Assembly: GCA_018433925.1 (NCBI GenBank)
Contig: JAHDQI010000059.1
Span: forward strand, 1-40,358
Origin: Phycisphaerae bacterium
Lineage (GTDB): Bacteria; Planctomycetota; Phycisphaerae; Sedimentisphaerales; Anaerohalosphaeraceae
Length of the DNA stretch: 40,358 nt
Direction of reading: 5' to 3'
The position numbers and the translations under genes were made by a program. Shown here one piece after another: positions 15,262 through 22,684 of the stretch. The notes beneath the pieces were generated by a model. That model was not told the origin of the DNA. It made no database searches and was given only the letters and a program-made list of their open reading frames with translations. Numbering within the stretch: position 1 is the stretch's first letter; each line of letters begins with the position of its first letter.

Positions 15262-17049
15262 ATGAAACAAAAACTGCAAACAGATGAACCGATGCCCAAC
15301 CCGTCGCAAAACCAGACCGCGCTATTCGGCGACTGGCTGATTCAACGGCAGTTGATTCGTCCGGCGGACCTGCAGGAAGCCCTCCAGGAACAGAAAAAAA
15401 CCGAAAAACGGCTGGGACAAATCCTGACCGCGTCCGGAAAACTGTCCGATACGCAGGCCGCCCGGGCGCTGGGAGACTTTTTGCAGGTTGAATTTGTCTC
15501 CATCGAGGATTTATCCACGATCCAGATGGAGATCGCCAGGAGCATCCCCGAAAATCTTGCCAAGCGTTTCTGTGTCGTCGCGCTGCGCGAAGGCCCCGAA
15601 GGGGTCGAATTGGCGATGGCCGATCCTTTGAATGTCATCGCCATGGACACGGTCACCTTCAAACTGAAAAAAACCGTTCGGCCCTGCATTGCCACGGAGC
15701 GCCAGATTCTCCAGGTCATCGAACAGGTCTATCATGGCAGCGACCTCGATCAGCAGCGGATGCGGGATCTTGTTGAACTGGAAATCAGCACGGACGATGC
15801 AACGGAAGCCGCGCTGGACGAAGAAGCCCTGGCCGGAGACAGCAGCGGCATTGTAGATGCGGATGACGCCCCGGTCGTTCGGTTTGTCGACCTAATGCTC
15901 AGTCATGCCATCAAGAGCCGGGCCAGTGATATTCATGTGGAACCGCAGGAGCGGTCCATGCTGATCCGAATGCGGGTGGACGGCATCCTCGCGGAGATGG
16001 TCCCCCCGCCGCGAAAGATGCAGGCGGCGGTGATTGCTCGCCTCAAGATTCTCTCCGAAATGGATATCGCTGAACGCCGGCTGCCGCAGGACGGACGCTT
16101 TAAAATCCGCGCCGGGAAAGGCCGACCGGATATCGATGTGCGTGTCAACGCCCTGCCGACGATCTACGGCGAGAAAATTGTGCTTCGTATCCTCGACAAG
16201 ACTGCGGTCAATCACGATCTGAACACCATCGGGATCGAACCGAAACTGCTGCGGCAGTTCAAAGACATTCTTCATCAACCTCATGGCATCATCATCGTCA
16301 CCGGCCCAACCGGAAGCGGAAAAAGCACAACTCTTTATTCCGCCCTGAATGAGCTGAAAGACCCGCGCAAAAACATCACAACGGTAGAAGACCCCGTGGA
16401 ATATCGACAGGCAGGCATCAACCAGACGCAGGTCAAACCGGAAATCAACCTGGACTTTGCCCTGTGCCTGCGGGCGATCCTTCGACAGGACCCCGACATC
16501 ATCCTCATCGGCGAGATTCGCGACAAGGAAACTATGGAAATCGCGATCAAGGCCTCGCTAACCGGACACCTTGTACTCAGCACTTTCCATACCAATGATG
16601 CTCCCAGTGCAATCAGCCGCCTGGTTTATATGGGGCTGGAGCCGTATCTGCTGGCCTCTTCGCTGAATCTGATTCTGGCCCAACGGCTGGTCCGGCGTGT
16701 CTGTGAGAAATGCAGCCGTCCGGCCGCGCTCAGCGATGAACTCATCCAGCGGCTGAAAATCACCCCGGAGCAGTTAAAAAATGCCTCCCTGCGAGAAGGG
16801 GACGGCTGCAATCACTGCAACGGAACCGGTTATCGAGGGCGATTGCCGATTTTCGAATTTCTCGTCATCGACAACGAAATGCGGCAGCTCATCGCAACCG
16901 GGGCAAGGGAAATGGAAATTCGCTCCCTGACCCGAAACCGCGGATACGGCGATCTTATGGATTGCGGCATCCTGCGGATGCTCGAGGGAAAAACCACACC
17001 CGAGGAAGTACTTCGGGTGACCTTCTCGGAAGAGACTACAGAGGAATAA
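15262..17049 (+). CDS. pilB: Type IV pilus / type II secretion assembly ATPase (PilB/GspE)
   Basis: 595 residues from ATG 15262; an upstream extension in the same frame would overlap the kinase-like gene and is rejected. It powers pilin polymerisation at the inner membrane. N-terminal tandem MshEN-like motifs at 21-44 (LFGDWLIQRQLIRPADLQEAL) and from 50 (RLGQILTASGKLSDTQAARAL) suggest c-di-GMP binding, though the first lacks the usual RLG. The core ATPase has Walker A GPTGSGKST (348-356), Asp-box DPDIILIGEIRD, His box (STFHTNDA) and the zinc site CEKC (481-484) plus CNHC (516-519). PilT-type retraction ATPases lack this zinc site, so PilB/GspE is favoured. It is followed by a convergent gene on the other strand, 18 bases away. 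Confidence 0.95.
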   Translation: MKQKLQTDEPMPNPSQNQTALFGDWLIQRQLIRPADLQEALQEQKKTEKRLGQILTASGKLSDTQAARALGDFLQVEFVSIEDLSTIQMEIARSIPENLAKRFCVVALREGPEGVELAMADPLNVIAMDTVTFKLKKTVRPCIATERQILQVIEQVYHGSDLDQQRMRDLVELEISTDDATEAALDEEALAGDSSGIVDADDAPVVRFVDLMLSHAIKSRASDIHVEPQERSMLIRMRVDGILAEMVPPPRKMQAAVIARLKILSEMDIAERRLPQDGRFKIRAGKGRPDIDVRVNALPTIYGEKIVLRILDKTAVNHDLNTIGIEPKLLRQFKDILHQPHGIIIVTGPTGSGKSTTLYSALNELKDPRKNITTVEDPVEYRQAGINQTQVKPEINLDFALCLRAILRQDPDIILIGEIRDKETMEIAIKASLTGHLVLSTFHTNDAPSAISRLVYMGLEPYLLASSLNLILAQRLVRRVCEKCSRPAALSDELIQRLKITPEQLKNASLREGDGCNHCNGTGYRGRLPIFEFLVIDNEMRQLIATGAREMEIRSLTRNRGYGDLMDCGILRMLEGKTTPEEVLRVTFSEETTEE

Positions 17050-17067
17050 ACGCCGGGTTTTGCTTTT

Positions 17068-17484
17068 TTAGCGGTCGCGCCAGGCAATCTGGCCGAGATG
17101 CCCCCGGCGGCGGAGAGAACGCAGGTATCGGCTTGCGCGGACCCCGATGCTTTCGATCAGCAGCGCCACGAAAACACACCCGGCCAGCCCGAGAAAAATC
17201 ACCGAGATCACCCATCCGGGCCAGGCAATCAACCGAGAGGCCTCCGCAAAACGGGGATTGTAATGAGCCAAAAGTCCCAGCGCCCCAATGATCCCAAGCG
17301 AAAGAAGAGGAACCCGAAACCAGTTCAGGACAGAAAACCGGCTCTTGGCGGGAACCTTTTCTACCGGTTGTCTGAAATGCCGTACAGGCACTCCCCACAA
17401 CAACGCCCCATCCATTGTCTCCGCGGCTTGCTCCCTGAGAAGGCGGGCGGCCTCGGTCTTTTGATCTTTTATTGTATGTTCCAT
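17068..17484 (-). CDS. Small two-helix membrane protein, function unknown
   Basis: 138 residues from ATG 17484, with GGGGG six bases upstream (a second ATG two codons earlier overlaps that site). The N-terminal about 50 residues are charged and cytosolic-looking (EHTIKDQKTEAARLLREQ). Two hydrophobic helices follow (about 56-76 and 88-112), then a basic C-terminal tail (RASRYLRSLRRRG). I do not recognise the family. It is the only minus-strand gene inside the pilus locus, convergent with pilB and divergent from pilC. It may be a membrane regulator or an unrelated insertion; its reading frame with a good ribosome site supports a real gene. Confidence 0.6.
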   Translation of the reverse strand: MEHTIKDQKTEAARLLREQAAETMDGALLWGVPVRHFRQPVEKVPAKSRFSVLNWFRVPLLSLGIIGALGLLAHYNPRFAEASRLIAWPGWVISVIFLGLAGCVFVALLIESIGVRASRYLRSLRRRGHLGQIAWRDR

Positions 17485-17833
17485 AAACATCCCCCATTGA
17501 GATTGTACAGACCTGCCTTTACAAGCAATCTCTGACCTACTTATTATACCCATTTGAGGCATTCAATGCAAGAACAATCCCTCTCTTTCCGTCCTGTAAC
17601 AAGAACGGCTTATCGGACCTGCGTTACGAACCGCCGGCCCGCCGGAGCGAAAACAGCGACTCATAACAGGGGCCGGTAAAGTCCGATCAAAGCCGGCACT
17701 CCGCAATAAAAGATTTTATCGGAACTTCCTTTTTCTGCACCGTTGTACAGGCGGCTGCTTATTTTGTCCGAAACCGGCAGACCAAAAATGTCGAACTGAA
17801 AGTGAAAATGTACGGACTTATGAGGAGTGCGAT
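17485..17833. other. Divergent intergenic region upstream of pilC
   Basis: 349 bases between the small membrane gene and pilC. It contains a nested inverted-repeat structure (17606-17723, listed separately), an ATAAAA-GA-TTTTAT palindrome (17706-17719) and the GAGGAG ribosome site of pilC. No convincing -35/-10 pair was found by eye. Confidence 0.6.
17606..17723 (+). ncRNA. Candidate structured leader RNA upstream of pilC
   Basis: Outer helix: CGGC (17606-17609) with GCCG (17692-17695), and ATCGGAC (17612-17618) with GTCCGAT (17681-17687). Inner helix: CCGGCCC (17634-17640) with GGGCCGG (17670-17676). A second copy of TTATCGGA (17716-17723) could pair with TCCGAT (17682-17687) instead, giving two mutually exclusive folds. 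The layout looks switch-like, but I cannot match it to a known riboswitch class. Equal pairing is possible on the other strand. Structure is seen; function is inferred. Confidence 0.35.
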
Positions 17834-19045
17834 ATGCAGGCGTTTGAATATACAGCATGGGACACAAGCGGACAGTGCCACGAAGGCGTACGACAGGCCT
17901 CTTCGCGGCAGGAGCTGCTGGCCGTGCTGCGCCAGGAAAACCTCACGCCCGTCTCGGTCACCGAAGTGCAGACGGCCGCCGCGGAAGAAAAAGAAAAAAC
18001 CGCCCGCGTCCGCTATCGCCGTGTCCGCTCCGAGCAACTGTCAACCTTTTGCTGGCAGTTGGCCACCATGCTCGAAGGCGGCCTGTCCATCACTATTGCT
18101 ATCCAGACCATCGCAGATGACATCACCAATCCCTATTTCGAGGCCACCCTGAAGGATATCTCCTCCAATCTCGAAAAAGGCGAGACCTTTTCCGACAGCG
18201 TCAAGGCCTATCCGAAAATTTTCAACCACCTGGCCTGCTCCATGATTATGGCCGGGGAAACCGGAGGATCCATGGTCACCTCACTTCGGCGGCTGGCTGA
18301 ATATTATCAGGAGCGTGACAAGCTGGTCCGCAAAGTCCGCGGAGCCATGGCTTACCCGGCTTTCGTCGTCACCTTTATTGTCGTAATTATCGTTGTCCTG
18401 ATGACACTGATTGTACCCCGATTTCAAGTCATGTTTGACACCTTCAAGGGTGAACTGCCCGCGTTTACCCGCGCATTCATGGCCGTGTATCATGGGCTGG
18501 TCGGCAACCTGATTTACCTGATCCCCGGCCTGATGGTACTGATCGCCGCCGCAGTCGGTTTTTCCAAAACCGCGCCGGGACGCGCTTTTATGTGCCGCCT
18601 CGGACTCAACTTCCCGCTGATCGGACGCATCAAGCGAATGGCCTTCGTCTGCATGTTCTGCCGAACGCTGGCCACCCTGGTCTCTGCCGGGGTAACGGTA
18701 CTGGACGCCTTTGTCATCCTGGCCGAAATGAATTCCAATGACCTGCTGCGAAACGGCGTCCTCCGGGCCCGGCAGCGCATGACCGAAGGAACTTCCCTGG
18801 CCGACAGTCTGGCCGAGTGCGGTCTGTTCCCCGGGGTGGCCGTCAAGATGACCCAGATCGGTGAGCACTCCGGCTCGCTCGTGCCGGTACTCGAAAAAAC
18901 CGGCGAATTTTATGCTCGAAAAGTCGATGAGCTCGTCTCCGCCATGCTGAGTCTGCTCGAACCGATCCTGATCGTCACGGTCGGGTCCATCGTGCTGACT
19001 GTGCTGCTGGCGATGTACCTGCCGATTTTCTCGATGTCGGTATAA
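17834..19045 (+). CDS. pilC: Type IV pilus / type II secretion inner-membrane platform protein (PilC/GspF)
   Basis: 403 residues, start ATG 17834 with GAGGAG seven bases upstream. A short N-terminal MQAFEYTAWDTSGQ segment is typical of GspF/PilC. Two T2SSF repeats follow (about 68-190 and 270-392), with the QLATMLEGGLSI and RTLATLVSAGVTV signatures, and three membrane helices (about 172-195, 220-245 and 370-397). It anchors the ATPase PilB and couples it to pilin assembly. Length is normal for the family. It is separated from pilB by a gene on the opposite strand and a long leader, so it has its own transcription start or a processed leader. Confidence 0.95.
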   Translation: MQAFEYTAWDTSGQCHEGVRQASSRQELLAVLRQENLTPVSVTEVQTAAAEEKEKTARVRYRRVRSEQLSTFCWQLATMLEGGLSITIAIQTIADDITNPYFEATLKDISSNLEKGETFSDSVKAYPKIFNHLACSMIMAGETGGSMVTSLRRLAEYYQERDKLVRKVRGAMAYPAFVVTFIVVIIVVLMTLIVPRFQVMFDTFKGELPAFTRAFMAVYHGLVGNLIYLIPGLMVLIAAAVGFSKTAPGRAFMCRLGLNFPLIGRIKRMAFVCMFCRTLATLVSAGVTVLDAFVILAEMNSNDLLRNGVLRARQRMTEGTSLADSLAECGLFPGVAVKMTQIGEHSGSLVPVLEKTGEFYARKVDELVSAMLSLLEPILIVTVGSIVLTVLLAMYLPIFSMSV

Positions 19046-19112
19046 ACGCAATATGGAATAAAAAGAAGAAACGGCCAAGTCTGAATCTTCTGAGAAGCAG
19101 TAAAAACGGAAG

Positions 19113-19163
19113 CTCAACACGGAGGTTGAGATGGAACTTGTCAACAAAAAATGTACATTTTTT
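19113..19163 (+). promoter_or_regulatory. Hairpin and AT palindrome between pilC and the pseudopilin
   Basis: CTCAAC-N6-GTTGAG (19113-19130) is followed by an 18-base perfect palindrome of A6, TGTACA and T6 (19146-19163), with three more T residues. It lies just upstream of the pseudopilin ribosome site (AGGAGA). It may be an attenuator or an mRNA processing or stability element that lets the abundant pilin be expressed differently from pilC. Confidence 0.45.
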
Positions 19164-19179
19164 TTTAGGAGACAGACAC

Positions 19180-19572
19180 ATGACAGGCAGAAAAGGATTT
19201 ACATTGATTGAACTGATGGTCGTGATTCTGATCGTCGGTATCCTCGCGGCCGCTTCGATCCCCCTGATGCGAGGCCGCATTGATTCGGCCAAGTGGGCCG
19301 AAGCCAACGCCACAGCCGGCACGATCCGTTCGGCGGTACGCGTTTACTACGCCGAACACGGCTCCGCCCCGACAGGCGGCCTGGGAGTCGCCGCTACCCG
19401 CACGGCACTGGGCTTTGACGAAGCGGACTTGACGGGGACCTACTTTCTCCCCAGCGATTACACGATCGTCAGCGTCAACAGCAACGGGCAGGCAGAAATC
19501 CGGGTTCAGGGCAGCCAGGATAATGCCCCCACCGGAACCAAGACCCTGACGACAGACGGAGTCTGGCAGTAA
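19180..19572 (+). CDS. Major pseudopilin (GspG/PilA-like)
   Basis: 130 residues from ATG 19180 with AGGAGA eight bases upstream. The N-terminus MTGRKGFTLIELMVVILIVG is a type IV prepilin signal, cleaved after Gly6, with Glu at mature position 5. The hydrophobic helix runs to about residue 30, followed by RIDSAKWAEANATAGTIRSAVR, as in GspG-like pilins. The small C-terminal domain ends NAPTGTKTLTTDGVWQ. Its length and its place right after pilC make it the best candidate for the main fibre subunit. A prepilin peptidase is needed but is not in the window. Confidence 0.9.
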   Translation: MTGRKGFTLIELMVVILIVGILAAASIPLMRGRIDSAKWAEANATAGTIRSAVRVYYAEHGSAPTGGLGVAATRTALGFDEADLTGTYFLPSDYTIVSVNSNGQAEIRVQGSQDNAPTGTKTLTTDGVWQ

Positions 19573-19671
19573 GCGGGCAGGCAGGATAAATCAACAGCGG
19601 AGGAGGCCTTGTGCTTCCTCCGCTTCCTGCATCCCGATCAGACAAACGAACATCACACAAAGGAGTTCCGG

Positions 19672-20190
19672 ATGAACAGGAAGGCCAACAGCAGGAAACA
19701 CCGCCCGGCCGCCCGGCAACCCCGAAAGCCATCTGCTTTCAACGCAGCCCCAGGCGTAACCCTCGTGGAATTGATTGTCGCTTCCCTGATTCTTGCCGTG
19801 GCCGCCGTTGGAGCCCTCAGTTATCAGTACCATGCCGTCAAACGCGCCAGAATCGCGCGGGCAGAAATCTCCGCTTCCCAACTGGCCCAGCTCCTGATCG
19901 AAGACTGGAAAAGCCGCGGCGGAGACACCTTCTACGACCCGGCTGATCTCGAACTGGGCTTTGAGAAAACAGGCAACGTGGGGCAATACAAAATCACCCT
20001 GAACGATTTCCCCATGTGGGTCGAATTGCAACACGAAGACCTCGAAGTCGATGACGCCGCCGGCGTCACGCTCCGCGAAATCCGGATTACGATCTCCTGG
20101 CGGCGAGACTATGAAAACATCACACCCGCCGCCTCAGATCCAACGTTTACAACAACCACCTATGTCCGCCGTGATCAGTCCGGCGGATAA
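19672..20190 (+). CDS. Minor pseudopilin, PilV/GspI-like, with long leader
   Basis: 172 residues from ATG 19672 (AGGAG upstream). The leader is long (about 28 basic residues), followed by GVTLVELIVASLILAVAA, a class III signal with Glu at mature position 5. The rest is a small beta-rich domain without a recognised family. Position after the major pilin and the VTLVE motif fit PilV/GspI minor pilins, which prime the fibre tip. Assignment to PilV rather than another minor pilin is inferred. Confidence 0.82.
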   Translation: MNRKANSRKHRPAARQPRKPSAFNAAPGVTLVELIVASLILAVAAVGALSYQYHAVKRARIARAEISASQLAQLLIEDWKSRGGDTFYDPADLELGFEKTGNVGQYKITLNDFPMWVELQHEDLEVDDAAGVTLREIRITISWRRDYENITPAASDPTFTTTTYVRRDQSGG

Positions 20191-20203
20191 TTGAGGCCAG
20201 CCC

Positions 20204-20881
20204 ATGCAGACCGGGAAAACATCGCATAAACAAGGGTTCAGTTTGATTGAGTTGATGGTGGTGGTAGCCACGATCGCCATCCCGATCCTGGCAGTCGGCA
20301 TCCTCGCCGCCGGCGGATCCAAAAGTTTTCAGCAAACCTACGACAGCATTCATAAACCCATCAAAGAAGATGCCCTGGCCATTTTGACCACCTTTGGCAC
20401 AATCGGCCGCAAATCCAACCGAAGCAATTATAAAGTGTACCGCATTTCAAACGGCGTCTATACCGAGGCCCAGCCCCTGCCCAACCAGGAGACCACATAC
20501 GGACAGGCCGTTGAATTTCGCTACTGGGACGATCCTTTCGACCCCGCCAATCCCGGCGCCGAGACACTCGAAGTATCCAACACCGGAACGCATTATGTCC
20601 TCTTTTATCTCGACGGCGAGGCCCTCAAGGCCGACTTCGGAACTGTCAGCGGCAATACGGCCGCCATCCTGAACGGCTCCCGGACCACAGCCAATCTGGA
20701 TACCACGCAGGTACTGACCCAACAGGTCGATTTGACCGAAGGAACCGACCTGTTCACACATGATGTCATCGGCGGATCCGGGGCAGGATGCGTACGGCTG
20801 AAAATGACCCTGACAGACGGGGAAGACGAAAGCGTCGAAATCAAAACCTCCGTTCAGCTTCGCATGAACTGGCCCCGATAA
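20204..20881 (+). CDS. Minor pseudopilin, PilW/GspJ-like
   Basis: 225 residues; GAGG precedes ATG 20204, 13 bases after the previous stop. KQGFSLIELMVVVATIAIPI gives a clear prepilin cleavage site after Gly11 and Glu at mature position 5. The remaining about 190 residues form a beta-rich domain (YRISNGVYTEAQPLPNQ ... FYLDGEALKADF) that I do not match to a named family. Its order in the cluster suggests a PilW/GspJ-type role in the tip complex. Confidence 0.82.
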   Translation: MQTGKTSHKQGFSLIELMVVVATIAIPILAVGILAAGGSKSFQQTYDSIHKPIKEDALAILTTFGTIGRKSNRSNYKVYRISNGVYTEAQPLPNQETTYGQAVEFRYWDDPFDPANPGAETLEVSNTGTHYVLFYLDGEALKADFGTVSGNTAAILNGSRTTANLDTTQVLTQQVDLTEGTDLFTHDVIGGSGAGCVRLKMTLTDGEDESVEIKTSVQLRMNWPR

Positions 20882-20896
20882 ACCCAGGCACAGCCC

Positions 20897-22660
20897 ATGA
20901 GAAAATGTACCCGACAATTAAGAAAGCAGCAGGCCGGCGGCGTTCTCGTCCTGGCGATGATCCTGCTGCTGATCTTATCGATCATGGGCCTCAGTATGCT
21001 CACGGCGGCCGTCGGGGTCCAGCAGCAGTCCATCCGCGTAAAACGGGAAGCGGCGGCGGCCGCGGCCGCCGAGGCCGCCTATGAACAGGCCGTTTTCTGG
21101 ATGTGCCGCCAGCCCGATCTGTTCCTGGCCATCGACCAGGCCGAGCCGACCGGCACCGTAACCTTTCCCGACAGCGCCGGCTGGTATTCCATCCGGTTTG
21201 CCGCGTTTGCTGATTACCGGCCCGTCTTCGAAGTGCTGGCCCATGGACAATCCGGCCTCTTCGAAAAAAATATCCGGGTCTTTCTCGTACAGGCCATCAC
21301 CGGATGGGAGATGGGCTCCTGCCGCGTCCCCTCCGGATATACCGCCACCACGGAAGTCTTCTTTGCCGATCGCGAAATCATCGACATGCCGATCCATATC
21401 AATTCCTTTCAATCGCCGGATGATGAGAATATCGACATCCACGTCCAGGGCAATCCGGATTTTCGCCAGCCCGTCTCGATGAGCGAATCGCGGCATTCGG
21501 CCTCCGGCAAAGACAAGTACAGCGCACTGATCGACACATTTGACAACGGAATCTACTTTAATCAGCCCCAGAGCCGCATCAGCGATGAAGAAACCATCCG
21601 GATCAAACTCGACTGGTTCCGAAAAATCCTCGAAGAGCAAAAACCCGATCTGATCCTGAACCCTGCGGCCAGCCCGCATATTTCCGGAGGCCTGCCGACA
21701 GTCCACCTTGAATTCTTCGTGGGAACCGACGGCATCGGTTATCTTCGCATCACCAACCACTGCACAGTGCGCGGCTATCAGCGAAACATTTCACAAACCG
21801 ATACCTGGGATTATAAAATTACCCCCGGAACAGACGGCAAACGATTTGAAAAATACCCGATCTACGGATACCACTATATACCCGAAAACGCCTCCGCCAC
21901 CGGCCAGCAAACAACCCGGACCGTGCAAAGCACCTATGTCACACCCACGTACGGCACAATCCAGGGAACCCCCGGCGGAGAACTCTTCGTGGATGGCCAT
22001 GTCGTCATCGGAAGCAGCAGTGAAGAGGCCGCTTCCGTCCCGGGCCGCGTAATGAATCTGGTCCAGGGACGCATCACCGTTGTCGCTACCGGCAACATCT
22101 GGCTGACCAATTCCATTCAGGTTTCCGACAGGGACGATGCCGGCGGCAGCTACCCGCGTCTGGCCGACGGCCGCCCGGCCCATGAAAACCCCAACTCTCT
22201 TGGTCTGGTGGCACGCGGCGTCGTGAAAATTATCGATCCCGGCCTGGTCGAAAAGCTCGGCCAGCCGCCTTATGTGCCCAATACCGTCTATCAGCCGGTC
22301 GGAATCCTAGATCTCGGCCGGCCGGCTCATTCGCACCACCGGCACCTGCCTGACCCGCTGATCGTCGAGGCGGCCGTGACCGTCTGCGGGGGGGGATGGG
22401 GCGCCGAGAATGTCCTGCGGGGCTCCTACGGCGGACGCAAGGAGCAAAGCGGAAAAACCGATGACCTGCTGTTTCGGGGTCTGCTGGTCGAAGCCATTCG
22501 CGGCGTAGTCGGCGTCATCGGCACCGACGGCTATGTCAAACAGTATTATCTCGATGAACGCCTCACACGCGGCATCGTGCCGGGCAACCTCTGGTTCAAG
22601 GGAAAGTATATTCCTGTTCCGGGCGGCTGGATCGAAAGCCGCAATCTGACAACCGAATAA
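20897..22660 (+). CDS. Large PilX-like pilus protein, first of a tandem pair
   Basis: 587 residues. The N-terminus is RKQQAGGVLVLAMILLLILS, the PilX/GspK-type hydrophobic helix in which the usual Glu at position 5 is absent, followed by an alanine-rich helix (about 50-70). The C-terminal about 500 residues are far larger than in ordinary PilX (about 170-200 residues). They contain a GELFVDGHVVIGSS-type repeat and NLVQGRITVVATGNIWLTNS, resembling the beta-helical DUF4900-like domain found in some PilX proteins. The last 80 residues (GGGWGAENV, SYGGRKE, GYVKQYYLDERL) are shared with the next gene. Possibly a tip adhesin or tip cap. Confidence 0.85.
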   Translation: MRKCTRQLRKQQAGGVLVLAMILLLILSIMGLSMLTAAVGVQQQSIRVKREAAAAAAAEAAYEQAVFWMCRQPDLFLAIDQAEPTGTVTFPDSAGWYSIRFAAFADYRPVFEVLAHGQSGLFEKNIRVFLVQAITGWEMGSCRVPSGYTATTEVFFADREIIDMPIHINSFQSPDDENIDIHVQGNPDFRQPVSMSESRHSASGKDKYSALIDTFDNGIYFNQPQSRISDEETIRIKLDWFRKILEEQKPDLILNPAASPHISGGLPTVHLEFFVGTDGIGYLRITNHCTVRGYQRNISQTDTWDYKITPGTDGKRFEKYPIYGYHYIPENASATGQQTTRTVQSTYVTPTYGTIQGTPGGELFVDGHVVIGSSSEEAASVPGRVMNLVQGRITVVATGNIWLTNSIQVSDRDDAGGSYPRLADGRPAHENPNSLGLVARGVVKIIDPGLVEKLGQPPYVPNTVYQPVGILDLGRPAHSHHRHLPDPLIVEAAVTVCGGGWGAENVLRGSYGGRKEQSGKTDDLLFRGLLVEAIRGVVGVIGTDGYVKQYYLDERLTRGIVPGNLWFKGKYIPVPGGWIESRNLTTE

Positions 22661-22684
22661 CGTAATCGGGCGAGGCATATAACC

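Noticed and set aside
17606-17723. Class I c-di-GMP (GEMM) riboswitch
   Set aside because: Short fragments look similar (AGGG, AAAGCC), but I could not place the conserved core or the tetraloop and receptor, so only an unclassified structured leader is reported.
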